This document shows, in pieces, positions 1 through 8,005 of a stretch of 64,000 bases of DNA. Every line of letters begins with the position of its first letter. Positions within the stretch are counted from its first letter, which is position 1. The stretch is from Treponema sp. (lineage in GTDB: Bacteria; Spirochaetota; Spirochaetia; Treponematales; Treponemataceae). Under the pieces are notes generated by a model. The model ran no database searches. It worked only from the letters and a program-made list of their open reading frames with translations, and was not told the origin of the DNA. Location of the stretch: positions 1 through 64,000 of the forward strand of contig JAFYWB010000036.1 in NCBI GenBank assembly GCA_017549025.1, in the 5' to 3' direction. Both the position numbers and the translations under genes were made by a program.

Positions 1-28
1 GTTGTGTTGTGTTGTGTTGTGTTGTGTT
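1..28. repeat. GTTGT pentanucleotide tandem repeat
   Basis: Five perfect copies of GTTGT plus a partial sixth begin at the first base of the window, so the tract may be longer to the left. No gene is visible in the following 290 bases. A 5-bp unit would shift a reading frame if it lies in a gene to the left. Confidence 0.8.
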
Positions 29-282
29 CAGGGATTGTACTGTGGAAAGAATTTTAGTCAAGAAAATTCCTGAGAACAAGCCAACTTTTTTTACGCCAAG
101 ATACAATTTTTAACACTCCAATTCCACGGTTGGTAAACACTAACTAACCAACCACTTAAAATACTAGGTGGATAGTACAAGCTAATTCCTTGTTTGTCTA
201 GGGTTTGGGGAGGGATTTTCGGGAAAAATTATAAAAAAATCCAGTTTTTTTTGAAAAACGCATTTTTTTGCACGTTCAAACC

Positions 283-288
283 TATAAT
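283..288 (+). promoter_or_regulatory. Likely -10 box for the Rpn nuclease gene
   Basis: TATAAT at 283-288 lies 31 nt before the ATG at 320. No well-spaced -35 box is clear (a TTGAAA at 251-256 is too far). The AGGAGA ribosome-binding site is at 310-315. The rest of 29-282 is AT-rich and I see no gene or hairpin in it. Confidence 0.5.
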
Positions 289-319
289 CTATATGTAAAG
301 AAATTTTTTAGGAGAACCC

Positions 320-1126
320 ATGAAACCAATTGAAGAGCTCACCTTTATCGACGACTATATGTTTGGCTACGTGATGAGAAACGAGGAGATTTGTAAGGGG
401 CTTTTGGAACGACTTTTAGGTATCAAAATTCAAGGCCTAGAATTCTCAACCTTGCAAAAGTCCATTACTCCCCACTACGAAAGTAAGGGCGTACGGCTGG
501 ACGTGTATGTTCAAGATTCATCCCGTGTTTTTGATATTGAAATTCAAAACAGCCTCCATGACGACCTTCCCACAAGAACACGATATTACCAGTCCATGAT
601 GGACATTGACTTACTGCTGAAGGGCAAGCAATATTCAGAACTTAAGGAAAGCTTTGTGATTTTTATTTGCCAAGAAGACTTTTTCCAGGAAAATTTGCCC
701 TGCTACACCTTTTCAAACCTTTGTCACGAAAAATTAAGCCTGGAACTGGGAGACAAAACTCACAAGATTATCTTTAATGCAGCAGCCTTTCACCAAGAAA
801 AGGATATGGAAAGAAAGTCTATTCTGGAGTATATTAAAAACAAGAAATCCACATCTGACTTTACCCAAAAGATTCACCAGATTGTGGAGCGGACAAAGGT
901 CAACCAAGCATTCAGAGGTGAGTATATGGCATGGGGCTTAGCAGAACAAGACGCAGAAAAACGTGGTTACAAGGCTGGGGTCACCGATGGTATTGCCAAG
1001 GGTGTGGAACAGGCTAAAATCGAAACAGCCCAAAATCTTCTTTCCATGGGACTTTCTCCAGAACAAGTAGCCCAAGGAACCAATCTCTCCTTGGAAACCA
1101 TCCACGAAATTCAATCAAATCTGTAG
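320..1126 (+). CDS. Rpn family recombination-promoting nuclease / putative PD-(D/E)XK transposase
   Basis: A 268-residue protein of the Rpn/YhgA-like family, annotated in many genomes as a PD-(D/E)XK transposase. The N-terminus (FIDDYMFGYVM) and the nuclease core, with an Asp in RLDVYV followed by EIQ about 15 residues later, match the family's D...(D/E)xQ signature. The C-terminus carries a long helical tail and a small helix-turn-helix-like repeat (GLSPEQVAQGTNLS). Members promote RecA-independent recombination in E. coli and occur in many copies in treponemes. AGGAGA 5 nt upstream supports the ATG. It ends 8 nt before the next gene, whose ribosome-binding site overlaps its stop. Confidence 0.85.
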   Translation: MKPIEELTFIDDYMFGYVMRNEEICKGLLERLLGIKIQGLEFSTLQKSITPHYESKGVRLDVYVQDSSRVFDIEIQNSLHDDLPTRTRYYQSMMDIDLLLKGKQYSELKESFVIFICQEDFFQENLPCYTFSNLCHEKLSLELGDKTHKIIFNAAAFHQEKDMERKSILEYIKNKKSTSDFTQKIHQIVERTKVNQAFRGEYMAWGLAEQDAEKRGYKAGVTDGIAKGVEQAKIETAQNLLSMGLSPEQVAQGTNLSLETIHEIQSNL

Positions 1127-1134
1127 GAGCACTC

Positions 1135-1512
1135 TTGTCTTTTTTCAAACCGCTGGACTATCTACTAATTCTGTTGGGACTTTTTCTTTGCACTTTTTCT
1201 GTTATGGCTGCAACCAGCCAGCAGGAGGGAACTCCATTGCTTGTTTTAACGAGTCCCACAAAGGAATACATCTATCCACTTGATACAGACACCACCATCC
1301 AAATTCCTGGGTTGGAGGGGATTTCCACAATACAAATTCAGCAAGGACAAGCTCGGTATCTAGATTCGCCCTGTGCCAATAAAACCTGTGTAGCTGCAAG
1401 CCCCATTCACCGTAACGGAGAGTGGTCTGCCTGTCTTCCCAACGGAATTTTCATGCGTGTGGAGAACTCCACCTCCAGCAGCGACACCGACATTGACATA
1501 ATGGCCTTCTAA
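1135..1512 (+). CDS. NusG domain II-containing exported protein
   Basis: A 125-residue protein with an N-terminal hydrophobic segment (residues 8-26), likely a signal anchor, then a NusG_II-type domain. The diagnostic part is the SPCANKTCV stretch followed by GEWSACLPNGIFMRVE, typical of the small membrane-anchored NusG-II proteins found in Firmicutes and spirochaetes, often beside quinone- or FMN-binding electron-transfer genes. No such partner is seen here. The start is TTG, chosen because AGGAG at 1125-1129 overlaps the upstream stop with a 5-nt spacer. Function of the family is unclear. Confidence 0.75.
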   Translation: MSFFKPLDYLLILLGLFLCTFSVMAATSQQEGTPLLVLTSPTKEYIYPLDTDTTIQIPGLEGISTIQIQQGQARYLDSPCANKTCVAASPIHRNGEWSACLPNGIFMRVENSTSSSDTDIDIMAF

Positions 1513-1527
1513 CTTCATAGTATCAGT

Positions 1528-2907
1528 ATGGCAAAGAAAAAAACTGGATCTATCATCTACAAATGTACCTCCTGTGGCTACACCCAGCCCCGTTGGCTTG
1601 GACGTTGCCCTGAATGTGGCGAATGGAATAGCCTTGTAGAGCATGTGGCTGACGAAGCTGCTCGCATTCCTTCCTTCGCAGGAGTTTCTGGATCCCTCAC
1701 CGTGAGAGCAAAACCAGTTCCTCTGGCCTCAGTAAATCCGCTGGAAGGTAGCCGTATTTCCACTGGCATTATGGAATTTGACCGAGTGCTAGGGGGCGGA
1801 GCCATGAAGCGCTCTGCAGTGTTGATTGGTGGCGAGCCTGGAATCGGAAAATCCACCCTGCTCTTGCAAACTGCTGCCCAAATGGCTGTCTCCAAGGCAA
1901 CTGGCCCCATTCTCTACGTTTCGGGAGAAGAATCTGCCGCCCAGATTCGTGCCAGAGCAGACCGACTGGGACTCACCAACTTGGTAAAAAATGGTGGCTT
2001 AGATCTGTTATGCACCACTCACCTTGCTGACATCGAAGACGCCCTTAATTCCATGAATCCCACCTTTGTGGTAATCGATTCAATTCAGACCGTGTATAGC
2101 CCAGATGCAGGCATTGTTCCCGGTACCGTGAATCAGCTGAAATATTGCACCAACGAGCTTATTGGTTGGGTAAAGGAGCGAGATGCAGTGCTGGTTATCA
2201 CCGCCCATGTTACCAAGGAAGGAACCATCGCTGGGCCAAAATCCTTGGAGCACATGGTAGATGCTGTTATTTCTTTTGAAAAAAACGAGGAGCAGGTTCG
2301 CTTCCTCCGGGCCCAGAAAAATCGCTTTGGCTCAGTGGACGAGCTGGGAATTTTTGCCATGACAGAGACTGGCCTCATTCCCGTGGAAGATCCCTCCACC
2401 TTGTTCATCACCCGCCGAAACGGCCAACTCCCCGCAGGTGTAGCCTCAGTTCCCGTTTTTGAAGGAAGCCGTGTGTTCCTAGTGGAAATCCAGGCCCTCA
2501 CCGTTCCCGCCAAGGCTTCCATCACCAGAGTTTATTCCGACAAAATCGACTCCGCACGAGTAAGCCGTGTGGCAGCAGTACTGGAAAAACGAGCTGGCTT
2601 GCGATTCAGCGACCAAGACATTTACATCAACGTAGCTGGTGGTGTGCGACTAACAGAAAGCGCCATAGATGGAGCTTTAGCTGCAGCCCTCTATTCCGCC
2701 CGCACCGACCTGCCCCTGCCAGAAAATGCCGCTATTGTGGGTGAATTGAGCCTTGCAGGAGAAATCCGACCTGTAAACCGCATCAAACAGCGGGCAAAGG
2801 CTGCCAGTGGATTAGGCTATTCCACGGTGCTGGCTCCAGAAAAAGAAGAAGGTGTTACCTGCGTAAAGGACTTAAAATCCTTGATTAAGGCTTTGTTCTC
2901 CAAGTAG
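1528..2907 (+). CDS. radA: DNA repair protein RadA
   Basis: A 459-residue RadA, the RecA-like ATPase that drives branch migration during homologous recombination. Visible landmarks are the N-terminal zinc finger (Cys13, Cys16, Cys27, Cys30), the Walker A loop at about 101-110 ([10 protein letters not shown]), the RadA-specific KNRFG motif at 264-268 and a C-terminal Lon-protease-like domain that lacks proteolytic function in this family. Length is normal. The ATG lies 15 nt after the preceding gene without an obvious Shine-Dalgarno sequence, so translation may depend on coupling. Confidence 0.97.
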   Translation: MAKKKTGSIIYKCTSCGYTQPRWLGRCPECGEWNSLVEHVADEAARIPSFAGVSGSLTVRAKPVPLASVNPLEGSRISTGIMEFDRVLGGGAMKRSAVLIGGEPGIGKSTLLLQTAAQMAVSKATGPILYVSGEESAAQIRARADRLGLTNLVKNGGLDLLCTTHLADIEDALNSMNPTFVVIDSIQTVYSPDAGIVPGTVNQLKYCTNELIGWVKERDAVLVITAHVTKEGTIAGPKSLEHMVDAVISFEKNEEQVRFLRAQKNRFGSVDELGIFAMTETGLIPVEDPSTLFITRRNGQLPAGVASVPVFEGSRVFLVEIQALTVPAKASITRVYSDKIDSARVSRVAAVLEKRAGLRFSDQDIYINVAGGVRLTESAIDGALAAALYSARTDLPLPENAAIVGELSLAGEIRPVNRIKQRAKAASGLGYSTVLAPEKEEGVTCVKDLKSLIKALFSK

Positions 2908-2943
2908 CTTCTTCCCTCACCTTTCGTCAGCAGCTTCCTCCCA

Positions 2944-2972
2944 TTGTTTCCCGTGCCGATTTATGGTACACT
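2944..2972 (+). promoter_or_regulatory. Promoter of the pyr operon
   Basis: TTGTTT (2944-2949), 17-nt spacer, TACACT (2967-2972). The predicted start near 2979 leaves about 11 nt before the pyrB ATG at 2990. This position rules out the longer in-frame start at 2963, which would lie inside the promoter. No PyrR-type attenuator is visible. Confidence 0.6.
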
Positions 2973-2989
2973 GGAGCCATGGAGGCATC

Positions 2990-3913
2990 ATGCTCAAAGG
3001 GAAACATCTAATTGAACCAGCGAACCTAACAATACAGGAAATCGACGAGATTTGCGACTTAGCAGACCAAATGATTGTTGATCCAGCTACTTTTTCTGAT
3101 GTGTGTCGTGGGAAAATTCTTGCGACACTTTTTTTTGAGCCAAGCACCAGAACTCGGCTCTCCTTCGAGGCTGCAATGCTTCGACTGGGTGGTTCAGTTT
3201 TGGGCTTTTCCGACTCATCAAATAGCTCCACCACAAAGGGAGAAACCCTTGCAGACACCATCCGTACTGTGGCTTCCTACGTGGATGTTATCGCCATGCG
3301 CAATCCCAAGGAAGGCTCTGCCTTGGTAGGCTCCCAGTATTCCTCAGTGCCTGTTATCAATGCGGGAGACGGTGGCCATCATCACCCTACCCAAACCCTC
3401 ACCGACCTGCTTACCATTCGCTCCCTCAAAGGCGGATTTGAAGGGCACACCATCGGCCTGTGCGGAGACTTAAAGTTCGGTCGCACCGTTCACAGCCTTG
3501 CAAAAGCCATGAGCCGCTACAAGAACAACAAATTCGTCCTTATCAATCCACCTGAGCTGGAAATTCCCCAGTACATCACCCAGCAGGTATTCCAGCCCGC
3601 AGGCATTGAATGTGTTCAAGCCCTAAGATTGGAAGAAGTTATCGGGGACTTGGACATTCTCTACATGACTCGAGTGCAGGCAGAACGCTTCTTTAACGAG
3701 CAGGATTATATCCGCCTGAAAGACAGCTACATTCTGGACAAGGAAAAAATGCGGATGGCAAAGGATTCTATGATTGTGCTGCATCCCCTGCCACGTGTAA
3801 ACGAAATTTCCCCAGAGGTGGACAGTGACCCACGAGCCGCCTACTTTAAGCAGGTAAAATACGGTATGTTTGCCCGCATGGCCTTAATCGCAAAATTAAC
3901 AGGAGTACTCTAA
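2990..3913 (+). CDS. pyrB: Aspartate carbamoyltransferase catalytic subunit PyrB
   Basis: Catalyses carbamoyl phosphate plus aspartate to carbamoyl aspartate, the committed step of pyrimidine synthesis. With the ATG at 2990 the protein is 307 residues, close to the E. coli subunit. The carbamoyl-phosphate loop STRTR is at 52-56, and HHPTQT and HPLPRV active-site segments are present. GGAGG at 2981-2985, 4 nt from the ATG, supports this start over the frame-opening ATG at 2963. The stop overlaps the pyrI start (TAATG), so catalytic and regulatory chains are probably made in step. Confidence 0.95.
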   Translation: MLKGKHLIEPANLTIQEIDEICDLADQMIVDPATFSDVCRGKILATLFFEPSTRTRLSFEAAMLRLGGSVLGFSDSSNSSTTKGETLADTIRTVASYVDVIAMRNPKEGSALVGSQYSSVPVINAGDGGHHHPTQTLTDLLTIRSLKGGFEGHTIGLCGDLKFGRTVHSLAKAMSRYKNNKFVLINPPELEIPQYITQQVFQPAGIECVQALRLEEVIGDLDILYMTRVQAERFFNEQDYIRLKDSYILDKEKMRMAKDSMIVLHPLPRVNEISPEVDSDPRAAYFKQVKYGMFARMALIAKLTGVL

Positions 3914-4347
3914 TGCTCAGCGTAAACACCATCAAAAACGGCTTGGTAATTGACCATATTCGTGCAGGAAGCGGCCCCAGAATCTTTTCTTGGCTGGGAC
4001 TGGATAAAGCCAGCTATCGAGTTGCCCTGATTATGAATGTTCCTTCCCAGCGTTTGGGTAAAAAGGACATCATCAAAATCGACAACATCATCAACATAGA
4101 TTATTCCGTGCTGGGCTTCATCGACCCCAACATCACCGTAAACGTGGTTCAAAACGAAGAAATCGTGCGGAAAATCGAGCTGGTGCTGCCAGACAAGGTG
4201 GAAAACGTGATTCGCTGCAAAAATCCCCGCTGTATCACCACCACAGAAGCCTACTTGAACCAGATTTTCCGCCTGGTAGACAGATCTCGCCGTGAATACC
4301 GCTGTGAGTACTGCGACGAACTGCACCGTGCGGAAATAGGAGTTTAA
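3913..4347 (+). CDS. pyrI: Aspartate carbamoyltransferase regulatory subunit PyrI
   Basis: A 144-residue regulatory chain that joins PyrB into the allosteric ATCase holoenzyme controlled by CTP and ATP. The N-terminal nucleotide-binding fold is followed by the zinc domain, with Cys residues in CKNPRC and CEYCDE as expected for the four-Cys site that contacts PyrB. AGGAG at 3901-3905 and the 1-nt overlap with pyrB support the start. The operon then continues into an unrelated toxin-antitoxin pair before pyrC. Confidence 0.95.
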   Translation: MLSVNTIKNGLVIDHIRAGSGPRIFSWLGLDKASYRVALIMNVPSQRLGKKDIIKIDNIINIDYSVLGFIDPNITVNVVQNEEIVRKIELVLPDKVENVIRCKNPRCITTTEAYLNQIFRLVDRSRREYRCEYCDELHRAEIGV

Positions 4348-4351
4348 GCCC

Positions 4352-4618
4352 ATGAACAAAATACGGCCAGTTTCGGATTTGTACAGCTGTTTTGATGATA
4401 TTTCCAGAATGGTTCACGAAACTCAAGAACCCGTTTTTCTCACAAAAGATGGATATGGCGATATGGTTGTCATGAGTATGGAAGCATATGAAAATCTTAA
4501 GTTTGAGGGAGAAGTGTATCTCAAACTCAAAGAAGCTGAAGACCAAGCAACTAGGTCAAATAGACGTTTTTCAACTCAAGAGGTTTTCCAACAACTGATG
4601 GAGACAATTCAAGTTTAA
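4352..4618 (+). CDS. Type II antitoxin, Phd/YefM family
   Basis: An 88-residue Phd/YefM-like antitoxin. The N-terminal fold (RPVSDLYSCFDDISRMVHETQEPVFLTK followed by GDMVVMSMEAYENL, read in two parts) is the typical DNA-binding and dimerisation region, and the C-terminal helix would wrap the toxin. It has its own AGGAG 9 nt upstream. The stop overlaps the toxin start (TAATG), the usual coupled arrangement. Its DNA is visibly more AT-rich than pyrI and pyrC on either side, which suggests insertion into an existing pyr operon. Confidence 0.88.
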   Translation: MNKIRPVSDLYSCFDDISRMVHETQEPVFLTKDGYGDMVVMSMEAYENLKFEGEVYLKLKEAEDQATRSNRRFSTQEVFQQLMETIQV

Positions 4619-4929
4619 TGTATCAGATTCATTTTCTTGAAAATGCACTAGAAGATTTAAAAGAAATAGTCTCGTACATTGCACATACACTCCGAAATCC
4701 CCTGACCGCAGAAAAACTTAGTAAGGAAATTCTTTCTCAAATTAATAACTTGGCAACATTTCCGTACCAATGTCCTGCTTATCAACCCTTATATCCATTG
4801 TCTCATGAGTTTAGAAGACTACGGGTAAAGAATTATTTTATTTTCTATTGGATAGAAGAAGATAAACATGAAGTAATCATTGCTAGGGTTATTTACGCAC
4901 GAAGAAATATACAAAATTTACTCAACTAG
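4618..4929 (+). CDS. RelE/ParE-family toxin
   Basis: A 103-residue toxin of the RelE/ParE superfamily, with the usual opening (IHFLENALEDLKEIVSYIA) and a C-terminal core (FRRLRVKNYFIFYWI then VIIARVIYARRNI). RelE members cleave mRNA on the ribosome and ParE members poison gyrase; the sequence alone does not settle which this is. It is coupled to the antitoxin by a TAATG overlap and ends 8 nt before pyrC, so it sits inside the pyrimidine operon. Confidence 0.88.
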   Translation: MYQIHFLENALEDLKEIVSYIAHTLRNPLTAEKLSKEILSQINNLATFPYQCPAYQPLYPLSHEFRRLRVKNYFIFYWIEEDKHEVIIARVIYARRNIQNLLN

Positions 4930-4937
4930 GAGACCCC

Positions 4938-6407
4938 ATGAACAAGACCTGTTTTTACAATGCCCGCTTGGTGGATGCCAATACTGATGCTTCTGGAATC
5001 CTGCTAGTGGCAGAAGGAAAAATTGCTGCAATATTGCTGGGAGAATTTTCTGCTGAATCAGCAAAGACTCTGGCAGAAAGCTTTTTTTCTGACACCGCTG
5101 CTTCCATCAGCTTTATTGATTGCAAGGGCATGATTTTGCAGCCAGCCTTTATCGACCTTCATGCCCACTTCCGCTATCCGGGACAAGGCCAGAAGGAAGA
5201 GCTGTCCACTGCCCTCGCCGCTGCTGCCGCTGGTGGATTTGGAACCTTGGTACTCATGCCCAACACTATCCCCGCCATTTCCTCCAAGGAGCTGGTAGAA
5301 CAGGTTTGCAACGATGCCCATGCCTTGGGAATTGCCGATGTGATTCAGTCCATCACCCTTACCAAGGATTATTCTGGCAACGACACCAGCCACCTGCAAC
5401 AGCTTTCAACCTTTGCCGACGGCACCCCACCTTCTGCTGGTCAAGTTGCCATGGCCACAGAAGACGGCAAGGACGTGGAATCTGCTGCCACCATGCTAGA
5501 GGCCATGAAAATTTGCGGACAAAAGAACATCACTGTGGCCTGCCACAGCGAGGACATGACCTTGGCTGCCGCTGCCCGACCTTTCAGAAAGGTTGCCACA
5601 GATATTTTTGCCATCCATGCTCCCCAACCACAAGAAGCACTGGGAGCTATTCCAGATGCCACAGATTCCAGTAACGCCGAAATTAACAAGGCTCTAGTGT
5701 CCTTGGAAGAAGCCAACAGACTTTTATCCCTAGCAGAAGACCTTGCCACAGAGCGAAACATTAACCTTGCCCACCAAGCAGGCTGCCACATCCACCTATC
5801 CCACGTAAGTACTGCGGGAGCCATGGATGCCATCCGTGCCGCCAAGGCCAAGGGCTATCGTGTCAGCTGCGAGGTAACGCCTCATCACTTGGGCCTCAGC
5901 GTTGCAGAAAAAGACCCCAGCTTACGGCACATCGTAAATCCGCCTCTTCGTAGCGAACAGGATCGCCAGGCCATGATTCAAGCCCTGCTGGACGGAACTG
6001 CCGACTGCATTTCCACAGACCACGCTCCCCACACCGCCCAAGACAAGGCCAACGGAGCTCCCGGTTTTTCTGGCTTGGAAACAGCCTACGGTGTGTGCAA
6101 TTCAGTGCTTGTGCAGGGAATCCAAGGTGCAGCCAGTGGAAAAACCCTGAGCTACAGCCAGCTTTCCCAACTTATGGCCGCAAATCCCGCCCGCTTGCTA
6201 AAGCTCCACCAAGGAGCCGAACCTCGTGGTCTCTTGCAAACAGGCTTTGTAGCGGACCTAACACTTTGCAACCCCACCGCCCAGTGGACCGTCTGCGGCC
6301 AGAACTTTGCCTCCAAGGGCAAATACACCCCGCTGGAAGGAAAAAGCCTCACGGGAAAAGTCCTTGCCACCTACCATCGTGGTCGGGAAGTGTTTAAGTC
6401 AGAGTAA
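4938..6407 (+). CDS. pyrC: Dihydroorotase PyrC (type I)
   Basis: Cyclises carbamoyl aspartate to dihydroorotate, the step after ATCase. The protein is 489 residues, longer than the 430 or so usual for the type I family. Metal ligands appear as HAH (His75, His77), ACH (His203), a His-rich strand near 284-289 and DHAPH at 361-365. An insertion of about 40 residues (roughly 225-265) carries the extra length. An AGGAGA box lies 6 nt before the ATG. It closes the pyr operon and is followed by a terminator. Confidence 0.93.
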   Translation: MNKTCFYNARLVDANTDASGILLVAEGKIAAILLGEFSAESAKTLAESFFSDTAASISFIDCKGMILQPAFIDLHAHFRYPGQGQKEELSTALAAAAAGGFGTLVLMPNTIPAISSKELVEQVCNDAHALGIADVIQSITLTKDYSGNDTSHLQQLSTFADGTPPSAGQVAMATEDGKDVESAATMLEAMKICGQKNITVACHSEDMTLAAAARPFRKVATDIFAIHAPQPQEALGAIPDATDSSNAEINKALVSLEEANRLLSLAEDLATERNINLAHQAGCHIHLSHVSTAGAMDAIRAAKAKGYRVSCEVTPHHLGLSVAEKDPSLRHIVNPPLRSEQDRQAMIQALLDGTADCISTDHAPHTAQDKANGAPGFSGLETAYGVCNSVLVQGIQGAASGKTLSYSQLSQLMAANPARLLKLHQGAEPRGLLQTGFVADLTLCNPTAQWTVCGQNFASKGKYTPLEGKSLTGKVLATYHRGREVFKSE

Positions 6408-6413
6408 ACAGAG

Positions 6414-6447
6414 GGGGAGTTTTCCACAAGAAACCTCTCCTTTTATT
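6414..6447 (+). terminator. Intrinsic terminator of the pyr operon
   Basis: A hairpin with arms 6414-6424 and 6430-6440 (one mismatch, one G-U pair) and a 5-nt loop is followed by TTTTATT, directly downstream of the pyrC stop. Confidence 0.7.
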
Positions 6448-6486
6448 GAACGTCGCCATGGAATATCTTATTTCATGGTGATTTTT

Positions 6487-6819
6487 TTATTGACGTGTTA
6501 AGTCCTTCAAAAAACTCATCATATATTCTGATTGATATGGAGTGAGACGGTGAAAACAATTTAAAATTTCATTATCAAGTAAAATTGTATTTTTCACATC
6601 TGAGCTAAAAAAATCTTCAGGTGTAATTTGCAAATACTCGCAGATTTTCAGGAAACCAGCAATGGTTGTGGAATTTTTTCCAGTTTCTATTTTATTGATA
6701 TATGTTTCATTCTGACCAAGGGCGAGACTCATTTCCCGTGCAGAAATTTTCCTCTCATTCCGCAGAAACCTAAGTCTATCTCGAAAAAAATCCTCTGTAA
6801 CAACGTAATACTCTTTCAT
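6487..6819 (-). CDS. XRE-family transcriptional regulator
   Basis: A small helix-turn-helix protein of the Cro/C1 type; the HTH is in FLRNERKISAREMSLALGQ with the recognition helix around NETYINKIE. It probably represses the divergent gene at 6971, itself, or both. The frame opens at 6861, but I chose the ATG at 6819 because a TATAAT box (6834-6829) lies between the two starts, 9 nt before it. Neither start has a Shine-Dalgarno sequence, so the transcript may be nearly leaderless. The C-terminal 40 residues are not recognised. Confidence 0.82.
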   Translation of the reverse strand: MKEYYVVTEDFFRDRLRFLRNERKISAREMSLALGQNETYINKIETGKNSTTIAGFLKICEYLQITPEDFFSSDVKNTILLDNEILNCFHRLTPYQSEYMMSFLKDLTRQ

Positions 6820-6828
6820 TTTTACAGC

Positions 6829-6834
6829 ATTATA
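6829..6834 (-). promoter_or_regulatory. -10 box of the XRE regulator
   Basis: TATAAT on the minus strand, 9 nt from the ATG at 6819. The -35 region is poor. It lies within the same 50 bp as the divergent promoter at 6848-6876, so one bound regulator could control both. Confidence 0.5.
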
Positions 6835-6847
6835 CGCTATATTTCTA

Positions 6848-6876
6848 TTGACAGATTGCATATCACACTGTATATT
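6848..6876 (+). promoter_or_regulatory. Strong sigma-70-type promoter for the 6971 gene cluster
   Basis: TTGACA (6848-6853), 17-nt spacer, TATATT (6871-6876). Predicted start near 6883, giving an AT-rich leader of about 90 nt before the gene at 6971. Confidence 0.7.
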
Positions 6877-6970
6877 AAAAACGATAATGCCTATAAAGCA
6901 ATATTAATAAATAAAACTGCATAAAAAGTAATATTTGTGTGCAGGACGTTAGTTTTTGGGAGGAAATCAT

Positions 6971-7282
6971 ATGGGATTTTTCGATGCCTTAATGGGAAGT
7001 GTAGGCAAAGCAGTTGGAGAACAATTGTTTCCTGTTTATGAAAATGCAATCAGATGGAATGCCTCTGATTTAGAACGAGAAGTAAAGAGTACTTCAAATA
7101 AACCTCCCTATCGTGCTGTGTATTTATTGGCCTTATTCAAAAGAAACAAAAATACTGCATCTAAAATCTACAAGGCAGATAAACAAAAATTTGAAAATAT
7201 TTTCACACAACTTTATAACTATCGAAGATTTCAACCTGTTATAAATGAGTTTAGAACAATAGCCTCAAAAGATTATTATTAA
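6971..7282 (+). CDS. Small hypothetical protein
   Basis: A 103-residue protein I do not recognise. It begins with MGFFDALMGSVGKAVGEQLF, a weakly amphipathic helix, and the rest is Lys/Asn/Tyr-rich and probably helical. The ATG at 6971 is chosen over the TTG at 6956 because GGGAGG at 6958-6963 sits correctly for it. It is the first gene of a three-gene cluster with the YkvA-like protein and a Cys-rich mini-protein, under the control region shared with the XRE regulator. Confidence 0.7.
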   Translation: MGFFDALMGSVGKAVGEQLFPVYENAIRWNASDLEREVKSTSNKPPYRAVYLLALFKRNKNTASKIYKADKQKFENIFTQLYNYRRFQPVINEFRTIASKDYY

Positions 7283-7326
7283 TCAATCACTTATTTGATG
7301 AATAAAATAAGAGGAAGGAAAATCAC

Positions 7327-7731
7327 ATGGACAACGAAAAGAAAGTAAGCGAAGAAGAACTAGTAGCAAAGTATCAAAAACATTTTGATAAGAATGTAGC
7401 TATGAAACTTCTGGTAAAGTTGAGAAAGGCAACTCGGAATAAACCAAAAGTTATCGCAGGAGCAACAGGAACAATTGTTTTATCCCTCGGTAAACTTCTT
7501 TCCGCTCTTGACAATCCTGTAACCCCAACACATCTAAAAGCCCTCATTATTGGGGCAATAGGGTATATTGTCCTTCCACTGGACTTAATTCCAGATATAA
7601 CTCCAGGTATAGGCTATGCAGATGACTTGGCAAGTGTGGCAGGAGTAGTTGCAGCCGTGAGTGTGTACAGTAACTTTACTCTTGAAGAACTAGATGCTTA
7701 TATCGACCAACTGGAAGCTAACAAGAAATGA
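7327..7731 (+). CDS. YkvA family (DUF1232) protein
   Basis: A 134-residue protein with the DUF1232 signature, a hydrophobic segment of the form IGYIVLPLDLIPDITPGIGY followed by ADDLA at about residues 77-101. Members are small membrane-associated proteins of unknown function, found across bacteria and plants. The N-terminal half is charged and the remaining hydrophobic stretch (about 50-75) may be a second membrane helix. The stop overlaps the next start (ATGA), so the two are coupled. Confidence 0.85.
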   Translation: MDNEKKVSEEELVAKYQKHFDKNVAMKLLVKLRKATRNKPKVIAGATGTIVLSLGKLLSALDNPVTPTHLKALIIGAIGYIVLPLDLIPDITPGIGYADDLASVAGVVAAVSVYSNFTLEELDAYIDQLEANKK

Positions 7732-7955
7732 AATGCCGATATTGTGCAGAAAGCCTACGTTCCATGAACGAAAAACTCATGTCCTCCCTTGGAGAAAAAT
7801 GCCTTGGAAATCCCCAAGGCTTTCACGTTGCCTTATCTGACGGAACAACTTGCGTATACTGCGGAAATTCCGTGAAATCACAAAATTACAAGCCCCACAC
7901 AAAATATGGAAGCAATTGTAAAAATTCTCCCACAGGAATGCATTGTCTACAATAA
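7728..7955 (+). CDS. Cys-rich mini-protein with two zinc-knuckle-like halves
   Basis: A 75-residue protein with an internal repeat: each half has a CxYC motif (CRYC near the N-terminus, CVYC in the middle) and a later Cys followed by NPQGFH or NSPTGMH. The spacing suggests two small metal-binding knuckles. It starts inside the stop codon of the YkvA-like gene (ATGA overlap). I do not know its function; the two-repeat pattern supports it being a real gene. Confidence 0.7.
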   Translation: MKCRYCAESLRSMNEKLMSSLGEKCLGNPQGFHVALSDGTTCVYCGNSVKSQNYKPHTKYGSNCKNSPTGMHCLQ

Positions 7956-8005
7956 AACAGAACAACCACGACAAATCTCATGCTGGAGAACTGGTTCGAA
8001 CAGCC

